A DNA stretch of 64,000 bases, from contig CM028378.1 of assembly GCA_013146195.2 (NCBI GenBank), positions 37,162,182-37,226,181 of the forward strand, written 5' to 3'. The stretch comes from Codonopsis lanceolata. Lineage: Eukaryota; Streptophyta; Magnoliopsida; Asterales; Campanulaceae. The notes under the pieces were generated by a model. That model searched no databases and was not told the origin of the DNA. It saw nothing but the letters and a program-made list of their open reading frames with translations. Below are positions 33,127-45,420 of this stretch, one piece after another; within the stretch, counting starts at the first letter, position 1, and the number at the start of each line of letters is the position of its first letter. A program made the position numbers and the translations under genes.

Positions 33127-33845
33127 AGCTCCGTTTGTTTCACGGAAAATGATTTCTGGAAAATGAAAAAAATTTATTTTCAAGTGTTTGTTAAATCTTT
33201 TGAAAATATGTCGGAAAACATTTTCGGATGTTTGGCAAATACACGAAAAATGTTACGAAAAACAATATATGAATAAATACAAAAAGTATATTCTAATATT
33301 AATATACATATTGAATATAAAATAGTGTTGAAGTTTAAGTAATTTTCTTTTAATAACCCTCAATTTATCATTAATGGCATCAAATCAATAAGGTTTATCT
33401 TTTTTTAAACTCACAAATAATTTTTTTGATAATTGATATGAAAAATTGTTTTAAAAAATAAAATAAATAATGTTTTGAACATCCTTAAATAATAATATAA
33501 TATAGTGGACATTAATTTTAGGACGTTGTGAGTATTTTTAAAATTATAATTTACAAATAATGTGCACAAACTCCACTTATATTTTTAAACAATTTATTTG
33601 TTGAGTGAAATATTGTACATGTATGTAAATATGTGTAATTTTGGAAGGGCGCTGAGGGATGCTTGAATATTCGGAAAATGACTTACGGAAAATAAATCTG
33701 TAAGTCATTTTCCGAAAAATAAAGCTTCATTTTCCGTTAACAAGAAAAAAGATTTTACGTTTACTACATTTTCCTAAGGTTATCAAACACCGAAAAATGA
33801 GGAAAACGTTTTCCGAAAGTCATTTTATGTGAAACAAACGGAGCC
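33127..33845. mobile_element. PIF/Harbinger-type MITE in the outer LTR
   Basis: Imperfect inverted repeats RGCTCCGTTTGTTTCAC at both ends and a TAA duplication (33124-33126 and 33846-33848). The interior is a long fold-back built from GGAAAATGA/TCATTTTCC blocks. The empty site is visible in the 5' LTR copy. Confidence 0.85.
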
Positions 33846-34099
33846 TAATATTTCGTTAATAAACCAAGCTTGGAATCAAAACTCTCAGTAAAACAAGGTG
33901 GAGGCGCTCGGCTAAAGAGAGGAGAGAGAAATAAAGTCTCTCGCTCTCAATTCATGTTATGAAGGAAGTGATGGGGGGTCCACCACCGACCAAGCTAATC
34001 AAAACAAAAGAAAGAAGGAAAACAAAACTTGTTGTTTCACCTAGAGATGTCATCCGGTCGACATCTAAGTAAATGGTTACATTGTTAAACATAAAATAA

Positions 34100-34102
<3 letters not shown>

Positions 34103-34171
<69 letters not shown>
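34103..34171. repeat. (TA)n microsatellite in the outer LTR
   Basis: About 69 bp of TA repeats. The 5' LTR has only a short ATATAT at the same place, so the expansion happened after insertion. Confidence 0.95.
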
Positions 34172-34187
<16 letters not shown>

Positions 34188-34384
34188 TTTTAAATAGTAA
34201 ATGTCATTGGTGGGTCAAAGGTCAACCAATTAATCACCTAGACCCAATTAAACACTAATGAATCATTATTAATTAGTCAAACTTAAAATAAAAATATATT
34301 TTAATGATATAAAAAGAAACACATAACGTACGATACACTTTGGGTCAACCTAGCCGAAAATATATATTTTCTAGCTTTAACGTA

Positions 34385-35758
34385 TCAGTCATGTTGCCTG
34401 GATAATCGAGTCATCTCATTTTCAACAATATCAAATGACCCAATGTATCTCGGTGACAATTTACCTTTCTTCCCGAATCTCTTAGTACCCCAGCGAGGTG
34501 ATACCTTTAGGAATACATGGTCGCCAACCTGAAACTCAAGATCACGTCGTCTGTTATCAGCATAACTCTTCTGTCAGCTTTGAGCCACCAACAATCTGTC
34601 TCTGATCAGTCTAACACTCTCGGCTAACTGTTGAACCATTTCTGGTCCCCAAAGCCTGCCCTCACCAACTTCATCCTAACAAATAGGAGATGTTCACTTC
34701 CTACCATATAAGACTTTTCATAAGGAGTCATATCAAAGCTGGACTGGAAGCTATTATTATAAGAAAACTCGACAAAAGGCAAGTAAGTGTCCCAACTGCC
34801 CTTGAAATCAATCACACATACACGTAACATATCTTCGAGAATTTGAATCACTCTCTCTGACTACCCATCTGTCTGCAGATGAAAAGTTGTGCTAAAGCTC
34901 GACTGGGTCCCCATAGCACTCCGTAAAGCCTGCTAGAAATGAGAAGTAAACATTAGATCTCTGTCAGATACAATACTGATTGGCACACCATGTAATCTAA
35001 CAATCTCTCGCACATATAAGGATGCTAGCTGACTTAGAGTATATGTCATTGCAACAGGTACGAAGTGAGCAGACTTGGTCAGGCTGTCAATAACAACTCA
35101 TACTACATCGTGACCCTATCGAGTACGAGGTAAACCAGTCACAAAATCCATCATCACATGTTCCCACTTCCACTCAGGTATCTCTAGTGGCTGTAACAAG
35201 CCTGCAAGTCGCTGATGCTCAACCTTCACTTGTTGACATTTTAGACATTTAGCAACAAATTCAGCAATTTCTCGTTTCATATTGCTCCATCAGAAATGCT
35301 GCTTCAGGTCTCTATGCATTTTCATACTCCCTGAATGAATAGTATGTATAGCCTTGTCGGCTTCTTCAAGTATCTGTTGTTTTACTCCATCACAAGGAGG
35401 TACACACAGTCTACCTCGAAATGTTAAAATTCCATCATTATTTATCACGAAGTCAAATGTCTTACCTTCTTTCAGACCACACACTATCTTTAATAATTCA
35501 ACATCATTCTGTTGAGCTTCCTTTATCTGCTGAAAATAAACAAGTGTAGCTTAAATGTTCACAAACAATACCCCCATGGACAGACTCACAAGGATCCCGA
35601 TCCTTCAAGTCTTCAAGCATCTTCCACTCTCGCACTAATAAACAGGACAAAAAAGTATTCATGCTCAATCCATTTGCTACCACATTGGCTTTACCATGAT
35701 GATACAATATAGCACAGTCGTGGTCTTTAAGCTTTTCCATCAATTTATGGTGTCGCAT
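34385..35758 (-). pseudogene. Outer gypsy pol fragment: RNase H end and integrase
   Basis: Reading 35758 to 34385 on the minus strand. First comes the RNase H end (KLMEKLKDHDCAILYHHGKA, with VANGLS where VADALS is usual). Next is a zinc-binding integrase head (HTIHSGSMKMHRDLK, followed by a CLKCQQ motif), then an integrase core with a DFVTGLP-type start and SDRD, and then the C-terminal part RDLEFQVGDHVFLKVSP. Several stops interrupt it (for example near 34860 and 35100). The frame ends at 34385 in a direct joint to LTR sequence, so the chromodomain end is missing. Inactive. Confidence 0.85.
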
Positions 35759-36994
35759 TGATAGATGTGTTTTATACGCATATATTGGGTACTTTTATAG
35801 CTTAGAAATAGCAATTCCACGAGGCTTTTGACTACTAATATGTGTTTTGGAGCTGTATTGTGAGTTTCAGGGTTTTATGTGAAATTATGAGATTTACAAG
35901 GCTTTTATTGAAGATTTAAATGAAGGGTGCAAAGTGCAAACATTGAAAAGAAGCTTGTATTGGAATCTGAAACCCCTTGCGGACGCAAGGGTAGGAGGCC
36001 TTGCCCCCGCAAGGTCTCCAGCGTGACAGCCCAGCCGGATCAAAGGCCTTACGGCCGCATTCCAGTAGCACCTTGCCCCCACAAGCCTTCCAGTAGCCGA
36101 CCTACGGGAGTTTAACCCTGATTGAATTTCCATCCTTCCCTAAAACACCCTAGTATAAATAGAAGACATGTAGCCTAAAGCCAAGGACGGTTTCCACACC
36201 GATTTTAGTGTGTAATACATAGTTTTAGTATTTGAAATTATAGTTTGAGGATCGATTCATGTATTCTTTCATTCCGCTGATCTGTTCATCTTCAAGGATG
36301 AACCAACCGTTCATTAATCTAGGAGTTGGGAGGTAACTTGTATCGAATCTATTGCTAAATATATATTTTTATTCAATCAATTCTTGTTGATCATGGTGTT
36401 TATCAATTTCTTTACTATCTAGCTTTGACCAAATGAATTGAATCGCAAGTAGTAAAGACCTAGAGGTGCGGATAGCTGCACGGCCATATGCATATGTCGT
36501 ACATTGGCTCACCATTGTGATAAATTGACCTTATCGATGCACAAGAGTGATAAGTTAGGGTCAGGTTCATATATATGATTCTAAGTGACATATATGAATT
36601 TCATATGTTCTTGTTCTTATGATATAGATTAGATGAATTATTTAGGGTGGAGACTAAATTATAATTTGACAATCTATATCAATCTTTAGTGAACGAACCC
36701 AAGAAATTAATCGATACTTTAATTAAAAGAGCAATAAAGTAGATACAAGTGAATCCACATTCCTAGATTTCCATCCTCCATAAGATCTTCATATCTGTGA
36801 TTGTTAGACTATTAATTAGATTTTCTGTTTTCGTAGAATAAATTAGATTTAATAAATTAAAAATCCCCCTTAGTTTAATTGCTACCAATTTACTTGTTAT
36901 CTGATTACTTCTTGTCTCTGTGGTTCAACCCTTGCTACCATACTATTCTACAATAGTCTTGTGCACTTGCAAGGTATAAATTTAAGACACGTCA
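35759..36994 (+). repeat. Athila-like 5' LTR
   Basis: 1236 bp, TGATAGATGTG...ACACGTCA. It includes a GC-rich patch (35970-36110) with CTTGCGG/GCAAG palindromes and a TATAAATAG motif at about 36153-36161 that could be its promoter. Confidence 0.88.
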
Positions 36995-37000
36995 AGTTTT

Positions 37001-37018
37001 TGGCGCCGTTGCCGGGGA
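37001..37018 (+). other. Primer binding site of the Athila-like element
   Basis: TGGCGCCGTTGCCGGGGA, six bases after the LTR end. This is the sequence typical of Athila/Tat elements (tRNA-Asp type by family knowledge). Confidence 0.85.
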
Positions 37019-37144
37019 CAAGCTAGTTTTCTAGCTAGTTTATTGGTAGCACTTTTTAAATTCAGTTTTTATAAAAAAAAATACAAAAAGATTTTTAATT
37101 TATTTTTAGTTTAATTGTTTATTTGCTTTTAATTTTTACATTTT

Positions 37145-38845
37145 ATGCACGATCGTAGATCTCTAAATCTCAAGCTGGCAGATTTAAATCAAAATATAAA
37201 TAATCTTTGTAAAAATCAGGAAGATCCTGATAATTTGGAAAATCCACCAGTTAATCAAGAACAAATAAATAGAGAGGATCATCTGGTTGATCCTCAAATG
37301 GATAATAATAATAATCAAAATCCTGAAAATCCGGCTCCTTCGGTAAATCAAAGAATGGAGGAACCTACTGATCGAAATATGGAAGTAGTAATAAATCAAA
37401 GAACTATAAATGATTATGGTCGACCCATGTTGAATGCAACACCATCATGTCTAGTATTACCGGAAGCGGTAAGAAATTTTGAACTTAAAGGTCATTTTTA
37501 TAATATGATGCCTTCATTCCATGGATTGCCATATGAAGACCCATTAACTTTTGTTAAAGAGTACAGTTTCATGATTGATAATTTTCCGTTAGGAGGTCTG
37601 ACGGAAAATCAATTAAAAATGAGATATTTTCAATGTGCATTAAAAGATGTAGCAAAAAAAGATGGTTTATGAACTTATCACCTAGAAGTGTTTATACTTG
37701 GGCTCAATTATATGATTTGTTTATGGGAAAATTCTATCAACATGCATCTCTTTCGGACTATAGAAAGCAAATTATAACTTTTCAAACAGAACCAGGAGAA
37801 ACTTTTCATGAAGCATGAGATAGATTTAAAAATTTACTTATCATGTATCCCCATCATAATCTATCTCAAGATGTGTTAGTAACTCAATTTTATCATGCTC
37901 TTTCACCTGCTTTGCAAACTATGGTTGATAGTGCAGCCGGTGGTTCTATTAGTAGAATGACACCAGTTGAGTTGGAAAGTTTATTTGAGATGTTAAGTGC
38001 AAATTCCCAACAAAAAAGTACAAGAGGTAAAAGTATAAGTCCTATTACAAAGTAGATCACAAATTCAAGAATTATGTGCTATTTGTGGATTAAATTCTCA
38101 TGCTACTAATTTTTGTCCATCTAGTGCTTTGTATCATGAACAAGCTAATGCTATGAATACCTACTCTTCAAGACAAAGGAATGATCCCTATTCCAACACA
38201 TACAATCCAAGTTAGAGGAATCACCCTAACTTTTCATAGGGAGGAAACAAGCCCTTGCAGCCTCAACAATTTCCTAAGCAAGGACAATTACAGATTGAAG
38301 AATCAAAATCTGAAGGATTTGAAGGTAGGCATACTGTTTTCAACAGACATGTGATGGAAGCCATTGACGACTTTAGGAAAGACCTTGCTCAAGCTTTACA
38401 AGGAAGAGAAGAAGGGAGGTTCCCTAGTCAAACAAAACAAGCAAAATCAATCACTACTCTGCGTAGTGGTAGAGTCATTGGAGAAGAGGTAAGTGATCCT
38501 ACTCATTCTATTGATGTTCCCGATAATATAGATAACTCTGGTGAAGAAATCCAATATAAAGATAAAGGTGAAGAAATTCAAACAAAAGAAATAGATAAAG
38601 ATAAAGAAGCACAAGAAAAAGAACAAAAGGCAGAACCTATTGAGGAACCATATGTTGCTCCTCTACCATATGTTCCACCAATACCATTCCTTGGTAGGTT
38701 AATGAAAAACAAGATTGACAAACAATTTACGGAAATTTATAGCATGTTGTCCAAAGTTAATATTAATCTTCTTTTGCTCAATGTTATTAAAAATATTTCG
38801 TCATATGCCAAGTTTTTCAAAGATCTCCACTCTAGGAAGCACTAA
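37145..38845 (+). pseudogene. Athila-like gag, frameshifted and interrupted
   Basis: The first frame (37145-37672) has a charged, Asn-rich N-terminus and a capsid-like part (NFELKGHFYNMM, then FHGLPYEDP). A frameshift in the run of A at about 37652-37658 moves the frame. The next part (37675-37818) carries TWAQLYDLFMGKFY and ends at a TGA (37816-37818) where a Trp is conserved in the family. The following frame resumes (RFKNLL, then FYHALSP) to a stop near 38053. A later frame (38255-38845) is acidic and lysine-rich, with SITTLRSGR and then PYVPPIPFLGRL, which leads into protease in intact Athila elements. Structural protein remnant, inactive. Confidence 0.85.
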
Positions 38846-38889
38846 TTCGAAAAGAATGAGAAAATAATTGTTTCTAAAAACGTTAGTGC

Positions 38890-41800
38890 AGTATTACAAC
38901 CTAAACTCCCCCTAAATTAAAAGATCCAGGTAATTTCAATATCCAAGTTTCCTTGGGTAGTTCGAAAAAGATGAAAGCAATACTTGATATAGGGGCGAGT
39001 ATCAATTTAATGCCTTTCACTATTAATAAAAAATTAGGATTGGGAGAATTAAAACCCACTATTATGTCCTTGCAGTTAGCCGACCGTTCGGTCAAACATC
39101 CCTAAGGAATAGTAGAGGACATTTTAGTTCAAGTAGACAAATTGATCATACCAGTCGACTTTGTGGTTCTAGAGATGGAAAGGAAAATATGCACTAATAA
39201 TGAAGTTCCTATCCTGTTAGGAAGATCTTTTATGGCCACGGCCAACACCATGATTAATGTGAAGAATGGTAAACTATCAATGTCAGCTATGGGAGAAACT
39301 GTAAAGATTTAAGTTTTTGATGCATTAGACAGGCCGAGCGACATGAATGCCTGTTTTTCAATTGATGAAATTGATTAAGCAAATTTAAATAATGACGAGT
39401 TAGAGAAAGAGATGTTCAGAGAAGACTATGTTCATAGAGACTTCCTCGATTTAGTAATTAATATGGAAGAATTAGAAAGAGAACTCGTCGAGGATGATGC
39501 CAAAAAAGAGAAGGAGAAACTAGAAGCTCCTAAAGATGAAAGTAAAAGTAAAGAAGAAATTGAAAGTCCTAAAATAGAAATTGTTGAAGATTTAGAAAAA
39601 GAAGAATCTAAAATTCCTAAGGAGGATCAAAAAGAAAAAGTTAAACTTGAAGTTCCTAAGTTTATCCCATCTATTAAATCTCCTCCTGAGTATACTTAAA
39701 GCCATTACCATCCCACTTGAAATATGCGTTTCTTGGGGAAGGTAAAACTTTACCTGTCATAATTGCTGCGGATTTAACAGAAGAACAAGAGACAAGTTTG
39801 TTAAAAGTGTTATGGCCATATAGAGAAGCTATAGGTTGGTCCTTAGCAGATTTGAAAGGTATTAGTCCTTTTATGTGTATGCATAGCATTCATATGGAAG
39901 AAGGTACCAAACCTTCTAGAGAACGTCAAAGAAGACTTAACCCCCATATGGAAGAAGCAGTTAGGAAAGAAGTGCTTAAGCTTCTTGATGCGGATATAAT
40001 TTACCTGATATCTGATAGTAAATGGGTTAGTCCAGCTCAAGTAGTTCCTAAGAAATCAGGAATTACTGTTGTTAAGAATGAGAAAGGTGAGTTAGTTCCC
40101 ACAAGAACCATTACTGGCTATAGAATGTGCATTGATTTAAGGAAACTAAATGCAGCTACAAAGAAAGATCATTTTCCTTTGCCATTCATTGACCAAATCC
40201 TTGAAAGATTAGCTGGCCATGAGTATTATTGTTTTCTTGATGTTTTTTTTTTTTTTGTTACAATCAAATTCACTTGCACCGGAAGATCAAGAGAAGACTA
40301 CATTTACATGTCTATTTGGTACTTTTGCATTTAGATGTATGCCCTTTGGATTATGTAATGCACCTGCCACTTTTCAAAGATGCATGATTTCTATATTTTC
40401 GGATTTAGTGGAAAGATGTGTGGAAGTGTTTATGGACGATTTTTCAGTATTCGGAAAATTTTTTGATAATTGTTTAGAAAATCTAACATTGGTTCTTAAA
40501 AGATGTTGTGAAACTAATTTGACCCTAAGTTGGGAGAAAAGTCATTTCATGGTTAAACATGGAATATTTTTAGGTCATATTGTGTTTAATAAAGGAATTG
40601 ATGTCGATAAAGCCAAAATTGAAGTTATATCACAATTACCCCCCCCCCCCAACTACAGTCAAGGGTGTTAGAAGTTTTCTAGGTCATGCAGGTTTTTATA
40701 GAAGATTTATAAAAGACTTTTCAAAAATCTGTAAACCTTTATGCAACTTTTGGCAAATTTATTTTCGATCAAGAATGCTTAAATGCATTTAATTTGTTAA
40801 AATAACAATTAACAACAGCTCCTATTTTAACCAGCCCTGATTGGTTTCTCCCTTTCGAGATCATGTGTGATGCATCAGATTTTGCAGTTGGAGCTGTATT
40901 AGGACAAAGGGTAGATAAGAAACCTCATGTGATTCATTATGCGAATAGGATATTGAATGACGCACAACTCAATTATACAACCACTGAAAAAGAATTTTTA
41001 ACAATTGTGTTTGCATTAGAAAATTTTTGATCCTACCTATTAGATTCTAAAGTCATTATATTTTCTGACCATGCAGCTCTAAAACATCTTTAGAGCAAGA
41101 AAGAGGCTAAACCAAGGCTCATTAGATGGATGTTATTATTACAAGAATTTGACATTACTATTAAAGATAAAAAGGGAACAGAAAACGTTGTTGCCGACCA
41201 TTTGTCTAGGTTGGAATTTTTACCTTTGCTTGAACATCAACTTCTTGATAATAAAATCCCCATGAATAAAGACTTTCCCGATGAACAATTGTTAGCAGTT
41301 AAAAATTTCGAACCATGGTATGCTGATTTTGTCAATTACCATGTTGCAGATATTATTAATCCTGATTTTGATTTTTATCAAATAAAGAAAATTTTGACAG
41401 ATGCTAAAAAGTATTTTTGGGAAGAACCTCATTTATTCAAAATGTGTTCAGACTCCTTAATTAGAAGATGTATTCCAAATCAAGAACAACAAAGTATTTT
41501 GGCATTTTGTCATGAATAGTCTTGTGGTGGTCATTTTAGTAGTAGTAAAACTGCTAGGAAAATCTTACAATCTGGTTTATACTGACCTACCATTTTTAGA
41601 GATACTGAAATATTTTGCAAAACATGTGATAAATGTTAAAGGACTGGCGGGATTAGTAAAAGGAATGAGATGTCCTTGCATAACAATTTAGTTATTGAAA
41701 TCTTTGATATATGAGGTATTGACTTTATGGGTCCCTTCCTAGTCTCGAATGGTTGTGAATATATTATAGTTGTTGTTGACTATGTGTCGAAATAGATAGA

Positions 41801-42617
41801 AGCCATTGCTACCCGAAACAATGATGGCCAAACTGTTGTCAAGTTTTTGGATGATTATATATTTGCTCGGTATGGAGAACCGAAAGCAATAATTAGTGAT
41901 CAAGGAACGCACTTCACCAATCGTTTGATGAATATGTGCCTTAGGAAACATGGTGTAACTCACAAGTTGGCTACTCCGTATCAACCTTAGACTTCTGGCC
42001 AAGTAGAGGTTAGTAACAGACAGATAAAAGCAGTTCTTGAAAAGACTGTTAGGCCAAACCGAAAGGATTGGGAACCAAAACTCAAAGATGCTCTTTGGGC
42101 CTATAGAACTGCTTATAAGATCTCAATAGGTATGAGTCGCTATAGAATGGTGTATGGCAAAACATGCCATCTTCCAGTAGAAATTGAACACAAGGCGTAT
42201 AGGGCCATTAAAACTCTTAATTTTGACCTAGCTTTGGCCGGTGAAGAATGGTTTTATCAGCTAAATTAGTTAGAAGAGCATAGACTAAATTCATATGAGA
42301 ATGCGAAAATTTGTAAAGAAAAGACCAACATATACCATGATATGAGAATCTCTAAAAAAATGTTACGTCCAGGCTTAAAAGTGTTTCTTTTTAATTCTAG
42401 ACTCAGATTATTCCCATGAAAGTTAAAATCAAAATGGTCTGGTCCTTTCATTATAGTACGAATTTACCCACATGGAGCAGTTGATATTAAAAACCCAAAG
42501 ACTTATGAGATTTTTAAAGTAAATGGTCACCGACTCAAACCTTATTTTGAACCTATGTCAGTAGAGAGAACAATTGAACTCATTCGTCTCTCTGACACTG
42601 AACCCCCAAGAGATTAG
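38890..42617 (+). pseudogene. Athila-like pol (protease, RT, RNase H, integrase), many stops
   Basis: Protease lies near 38960-39310, with the active-site phrase LDIGAS. RT starts after an acidic spacer (39412-39699): WPYREAIGWS, SKWVSPAQVVPKK, CIDLRKLNAATKKDHFP. RT motif A (FLD) runs into a 14-T tract at 40243-40256 that replaces the usual GYSGYNQ stretch and shifts the frame. PFGLCNAPATFQR and the catalytic FMDD follow (40432-40443). A C-run near 40641 shifts the frame again. RNase H (DASDFAVGAVLGQ, VADHLSRLE) and integrase (IDFMGPF, SDQGTHF, SGQVEVSNRQ) continue to a stop at 42617. Stops interrupt at 41028, 41091, 41583, 41637, 41712, 41793, 41988 and 42267, among others. Inactive. Confidence 0.88.
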
Positions 42618-42946
42618 TTTTGTAGTTAGGTCGAGTCAAAGACGTTAAACAAGTGCGCTAGGTGGGAGGCAACCCACTTTGATGAAAATTTTATTTACTT
42701 TCGTAGTACAACTTAAATATGTTTTCTTCATCTTATTTGATTATGAGCATTTAAATTAATTGCTTTCCAATATTGGCATAATTCAAGTTTGGGGGAGAAA
42801 AGCATCATAGTGTTGCATTTATATGTTATCTAATATTTTAGTGTAGAATTTTTGAAGTGCACGAAAGAAACGACCCTAACAGAAGGACTAAAACGAAGAC
42901 AACTCAAAACTGTGAAACAACTTCCCAAAGGCGAACTTTCTGTGAC

Positions 42947-43125
42947 CCTTGCGGACGCAAGGTCTTAACACCTTGAGGCCGCAAGTCCTCATTAATAACA
43001 AAAAACACGTGAACCTTGCGGCTGCAAGCCCCCTAGGCCATGCCCCCGCAAGCCCTACCTCAGCATCAGCGTCTTTCGACTGTGAACCTTGCGGACGCAA
43101 GGCATACATGTCTTGCGGCTGCAAG
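42947..43125. repeat. Cluster of CTTGCGG-N-GCAAG palindromes
   Basis: Near-perfect palindromes CCTTGCGGACGCAAGG at 42947-42962 and 43087-43102, with variants at 42972-42985, 43014-43028 and 43112-43125. The same motif occurs in both LTRs (35975-35990, 36000-36013, and the equivalent near 45640-45675). They stand out as GC-rich in an AT-rich element. Confidence 0.8.
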
Positions 43126-43639
43126 GCCCTCTTTATAAGCAGGAACGAGGCAGCCATGAGCAGTCACATATTTTCAAAACCTTTTATCTCCAAAACTTCC
43201 GGCGATCTCGCTCTCTCTTTCTCTCAACTCTGGCGAAGCTACTTACTCCAGCCAATACTCAAGTGTCTGCCTTCTTTCTTCAAGCTTCCATCCTCATCTT
43301 CACCCCTATCTCACTCCATTCAAGTGTGAAGAAGAATTGATGCCCATTGTTTCCGGCAAGAAACCTTCGAATTTCCGACAAACCATCCATTGCAGCTAAA
43401 GTATTACACAATCCAAGTATTTTCTATCCCTTTCTTTTAAAATTTTGATCAGTCAAATTTTTGCATGCTAGGGTGATAGGAATATTTTAATTGTTAATGT
43501 GCATGCTTTAATTATTTTAGTTGGATTAGTTGAATTTTAAATTTTTTAGAGTGTAGACATATTTTTAGTGTCCCTAAAATGGCCCCTAAGCGTAGAAACA
43601 TCGGAGTATAATCCCTGAAAGGGGATTTAAGGTTAAAGA

Positions 43640-44138
43640 TTTTGCTCTCCCTACCCACTTCGCCCAGCGAAGATGGGCATCTCTTTGTGCGACTCCGGGC
43701 GTGACCATCGTGGCCATTGTCCGTGAATTCTAGGCTAATGGGCATATCTCCATATCTGGCGAGATGTTTGACACCAGTTTTGTTGGGGGTAGGGATGTCG
43801 AATTTTTGCCCTATAGCATTAACCATTATTTTGGCACCCCTAATTTCGTGAGGAATACTGACCAATACAGTATCCATCTCACCAAAGTTGTTCCTCTCGA
43901 GGAGATTAATGCGATTATCGTAACTCCTGATACGATTTGGACCTTTCATCAAGGTCCGCCGTTTGACCCCCGAACCATGGACGAGTCCCATCTGACGAAC
44001 ACGGCCAAGGCCATGTTCAAATTTATATGTGCACGCCTTATGTCATCCAGCCACCAGCACACGATGTGGTGGGGCTGGAGTTGTTTGATATTCCTAGTTT
44101 CCCCTTTGAGCTTTATTAAAAAGAATGGAGTGTGCTAA
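43640..44138 (+). pseudogene. Extra open frame after pol, putative plant transposon protein type
   Basis: The frame 43764-44138 (124 aa) includes VEFLPYSINHYFGTPNFVR, then VVPLEEINAIIV, and FKFICARLM near its end. Sequence just upstream continues the similarity in the same sense (TIVAIVREF) but across a stop. These phrases resemble the plant-retroelement domain annotated as putative plant transposon protein, common in Athila/Tat 3' regions. No function is established for it, and no signal peptide or transmembrane segment typical of an envelope protein is evident. The frame ends shortly after HQHTMWWG, so it is truncated or decayed. Confidence 0.5.
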
Positions 44139-45420
44139 GAATACATTGAACCCCCATTCGACTTCGTTTCTTTAACCCACATTAACTTAACCCCTAAAGC
44201 TTATACACTTTAGTATACCCTTTGAGAGAGTAGGAATGAGTGAGAAATTGATTTCTAAGGGATCATTATCAGTTAGAAAATTTTTTCTGAAGACTTCTTC
44301 TTCCCCGTAAAAAAAATGTAAAAGAAAAGAAAAGGAAAAAATATATATTGGTTTGACGAAAATTAAATAGGAAGAAGAAGAGTGCAAGAAGATTCAAATG
44401 AAAGCCTAGCTTTCAATAGAAAAATATGTTATAAAATTTCTTCTGAAAATGGAACACTAGTTATTTTTAGCTTGATATATTGTACAAAACAAGTTTAGGG
44501 GAAAAGTCTCAACTTGTGGTCTTTGCAGGTCCTAGCCTAATTGGAAAATACTTCTTTTTGTTTAGAAGTAATTGGGGAAAAGGGTAGTCTTACTCTTTCA
44601 CTCTGTATTCTATTTCATTTCCATTGTATCCCCCAACACCAAGGCCTTACATTACAAGCTTAATAAAGTCCTATTGATCTTCTTTTCAATGCTTGTGTTG
44701 GTTGATTCGATTGCAATGCATATAAATTGATCCCCACTTCATATATTCACATTATTCGCAAGCTCACTGTGTTAGCATAATCTTAGCTATTGCAAGTAAT
44801 TGGGGTATGAAAACATTGTATGTCATGCATAGGAAGTGCATAGGATGGATGTATAAGCATTTGAAATCCATGGTGTTATCTCTTTTTGTGATAGACCGGG
44901 TTCGGATGGTAGATCACATACTCTGTGTTGCATTTGTTTTTATTGAAATCTTGATTTTTAGAATGAATGTTGTGCTTAGTTTAATAGAACTGTTTAAGTT
45001 AAGATATTTTCCATGACTGGCTAGCACACACACACACATATAAGTTAGGACCGATCGCAGGTTGAGTATAAGTCAGTTTGTTCTGTGAATAAGTCTGCAC
45101 ATATATGGTGAACATCTTTCTGAGACAAATATGATATGTCATGCTAGTGTGACTTGAGAATGAAACCAAAAAGATTTTTTTATTTATTTTGTATCCTTTG
45201 TCTTTAGAGTAATCCCTTCCTGTTTTTGTATTTATCAGTTTCTGTATTTATCTGTATAGTCGAGTCGCTCGTAAGAGTCTCCTTGAGTTTGTGGGTTTCT
45301 AGAGGAGTGTAAATAGTGTCACACTCTAAAAAAATTTCTTAATTTTTGTAATTTTAATTGCTTTTGTATTTATTAGTATTGTTTAGTCGTACACGAGCAA
45401 AGTCTAAGTTTGACGATATT

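Larger units (their letters stand above)
31926..34384 (-). repeat. Truncated 3' LTR of the outer gypsy element
   Basis: Matches 48800-49950 of the 5' LTR from the phrase TTTAATTCGGC to CTAGCTTTAACRTATCA, once the hAT-type element (32059-32969) and the MITE (33127-33845) are removed. The last 250 bp of the LTR (in plus coordinates) and its far left end are absent. At 34384 the LTR joins directly to pol, which marks a deletion. Confidence 0.85.
42618..45420 (+). other. Long 3' region of the Athila-like element
   Basis: Begins with a conserved AGGTGGGAGGCAACCCACTT stretch, then a polypurine-like TTTGGGGGAGAAAAG at 42789-42803, a palindrome-rich GC patch (42940-43130), an open frame 43764-44138, and non-coding AT-rich DNA up to the 3' LTR. 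Athila elements commonly carry an extra region here. The tract directly before the 3' LTR (AGTTTGACGATATT) is a poor polypurine tract, so it may have decayed. Confidence 0.7.

Noticed and set aside
44807..45016. Frame of 69 codons near the 3' end of the Athila-like element
   Set aside because: Hydrophobic but short, without a signal-peptide pattern, family motif or conserved context. Not enough to call an envelope-like gene.
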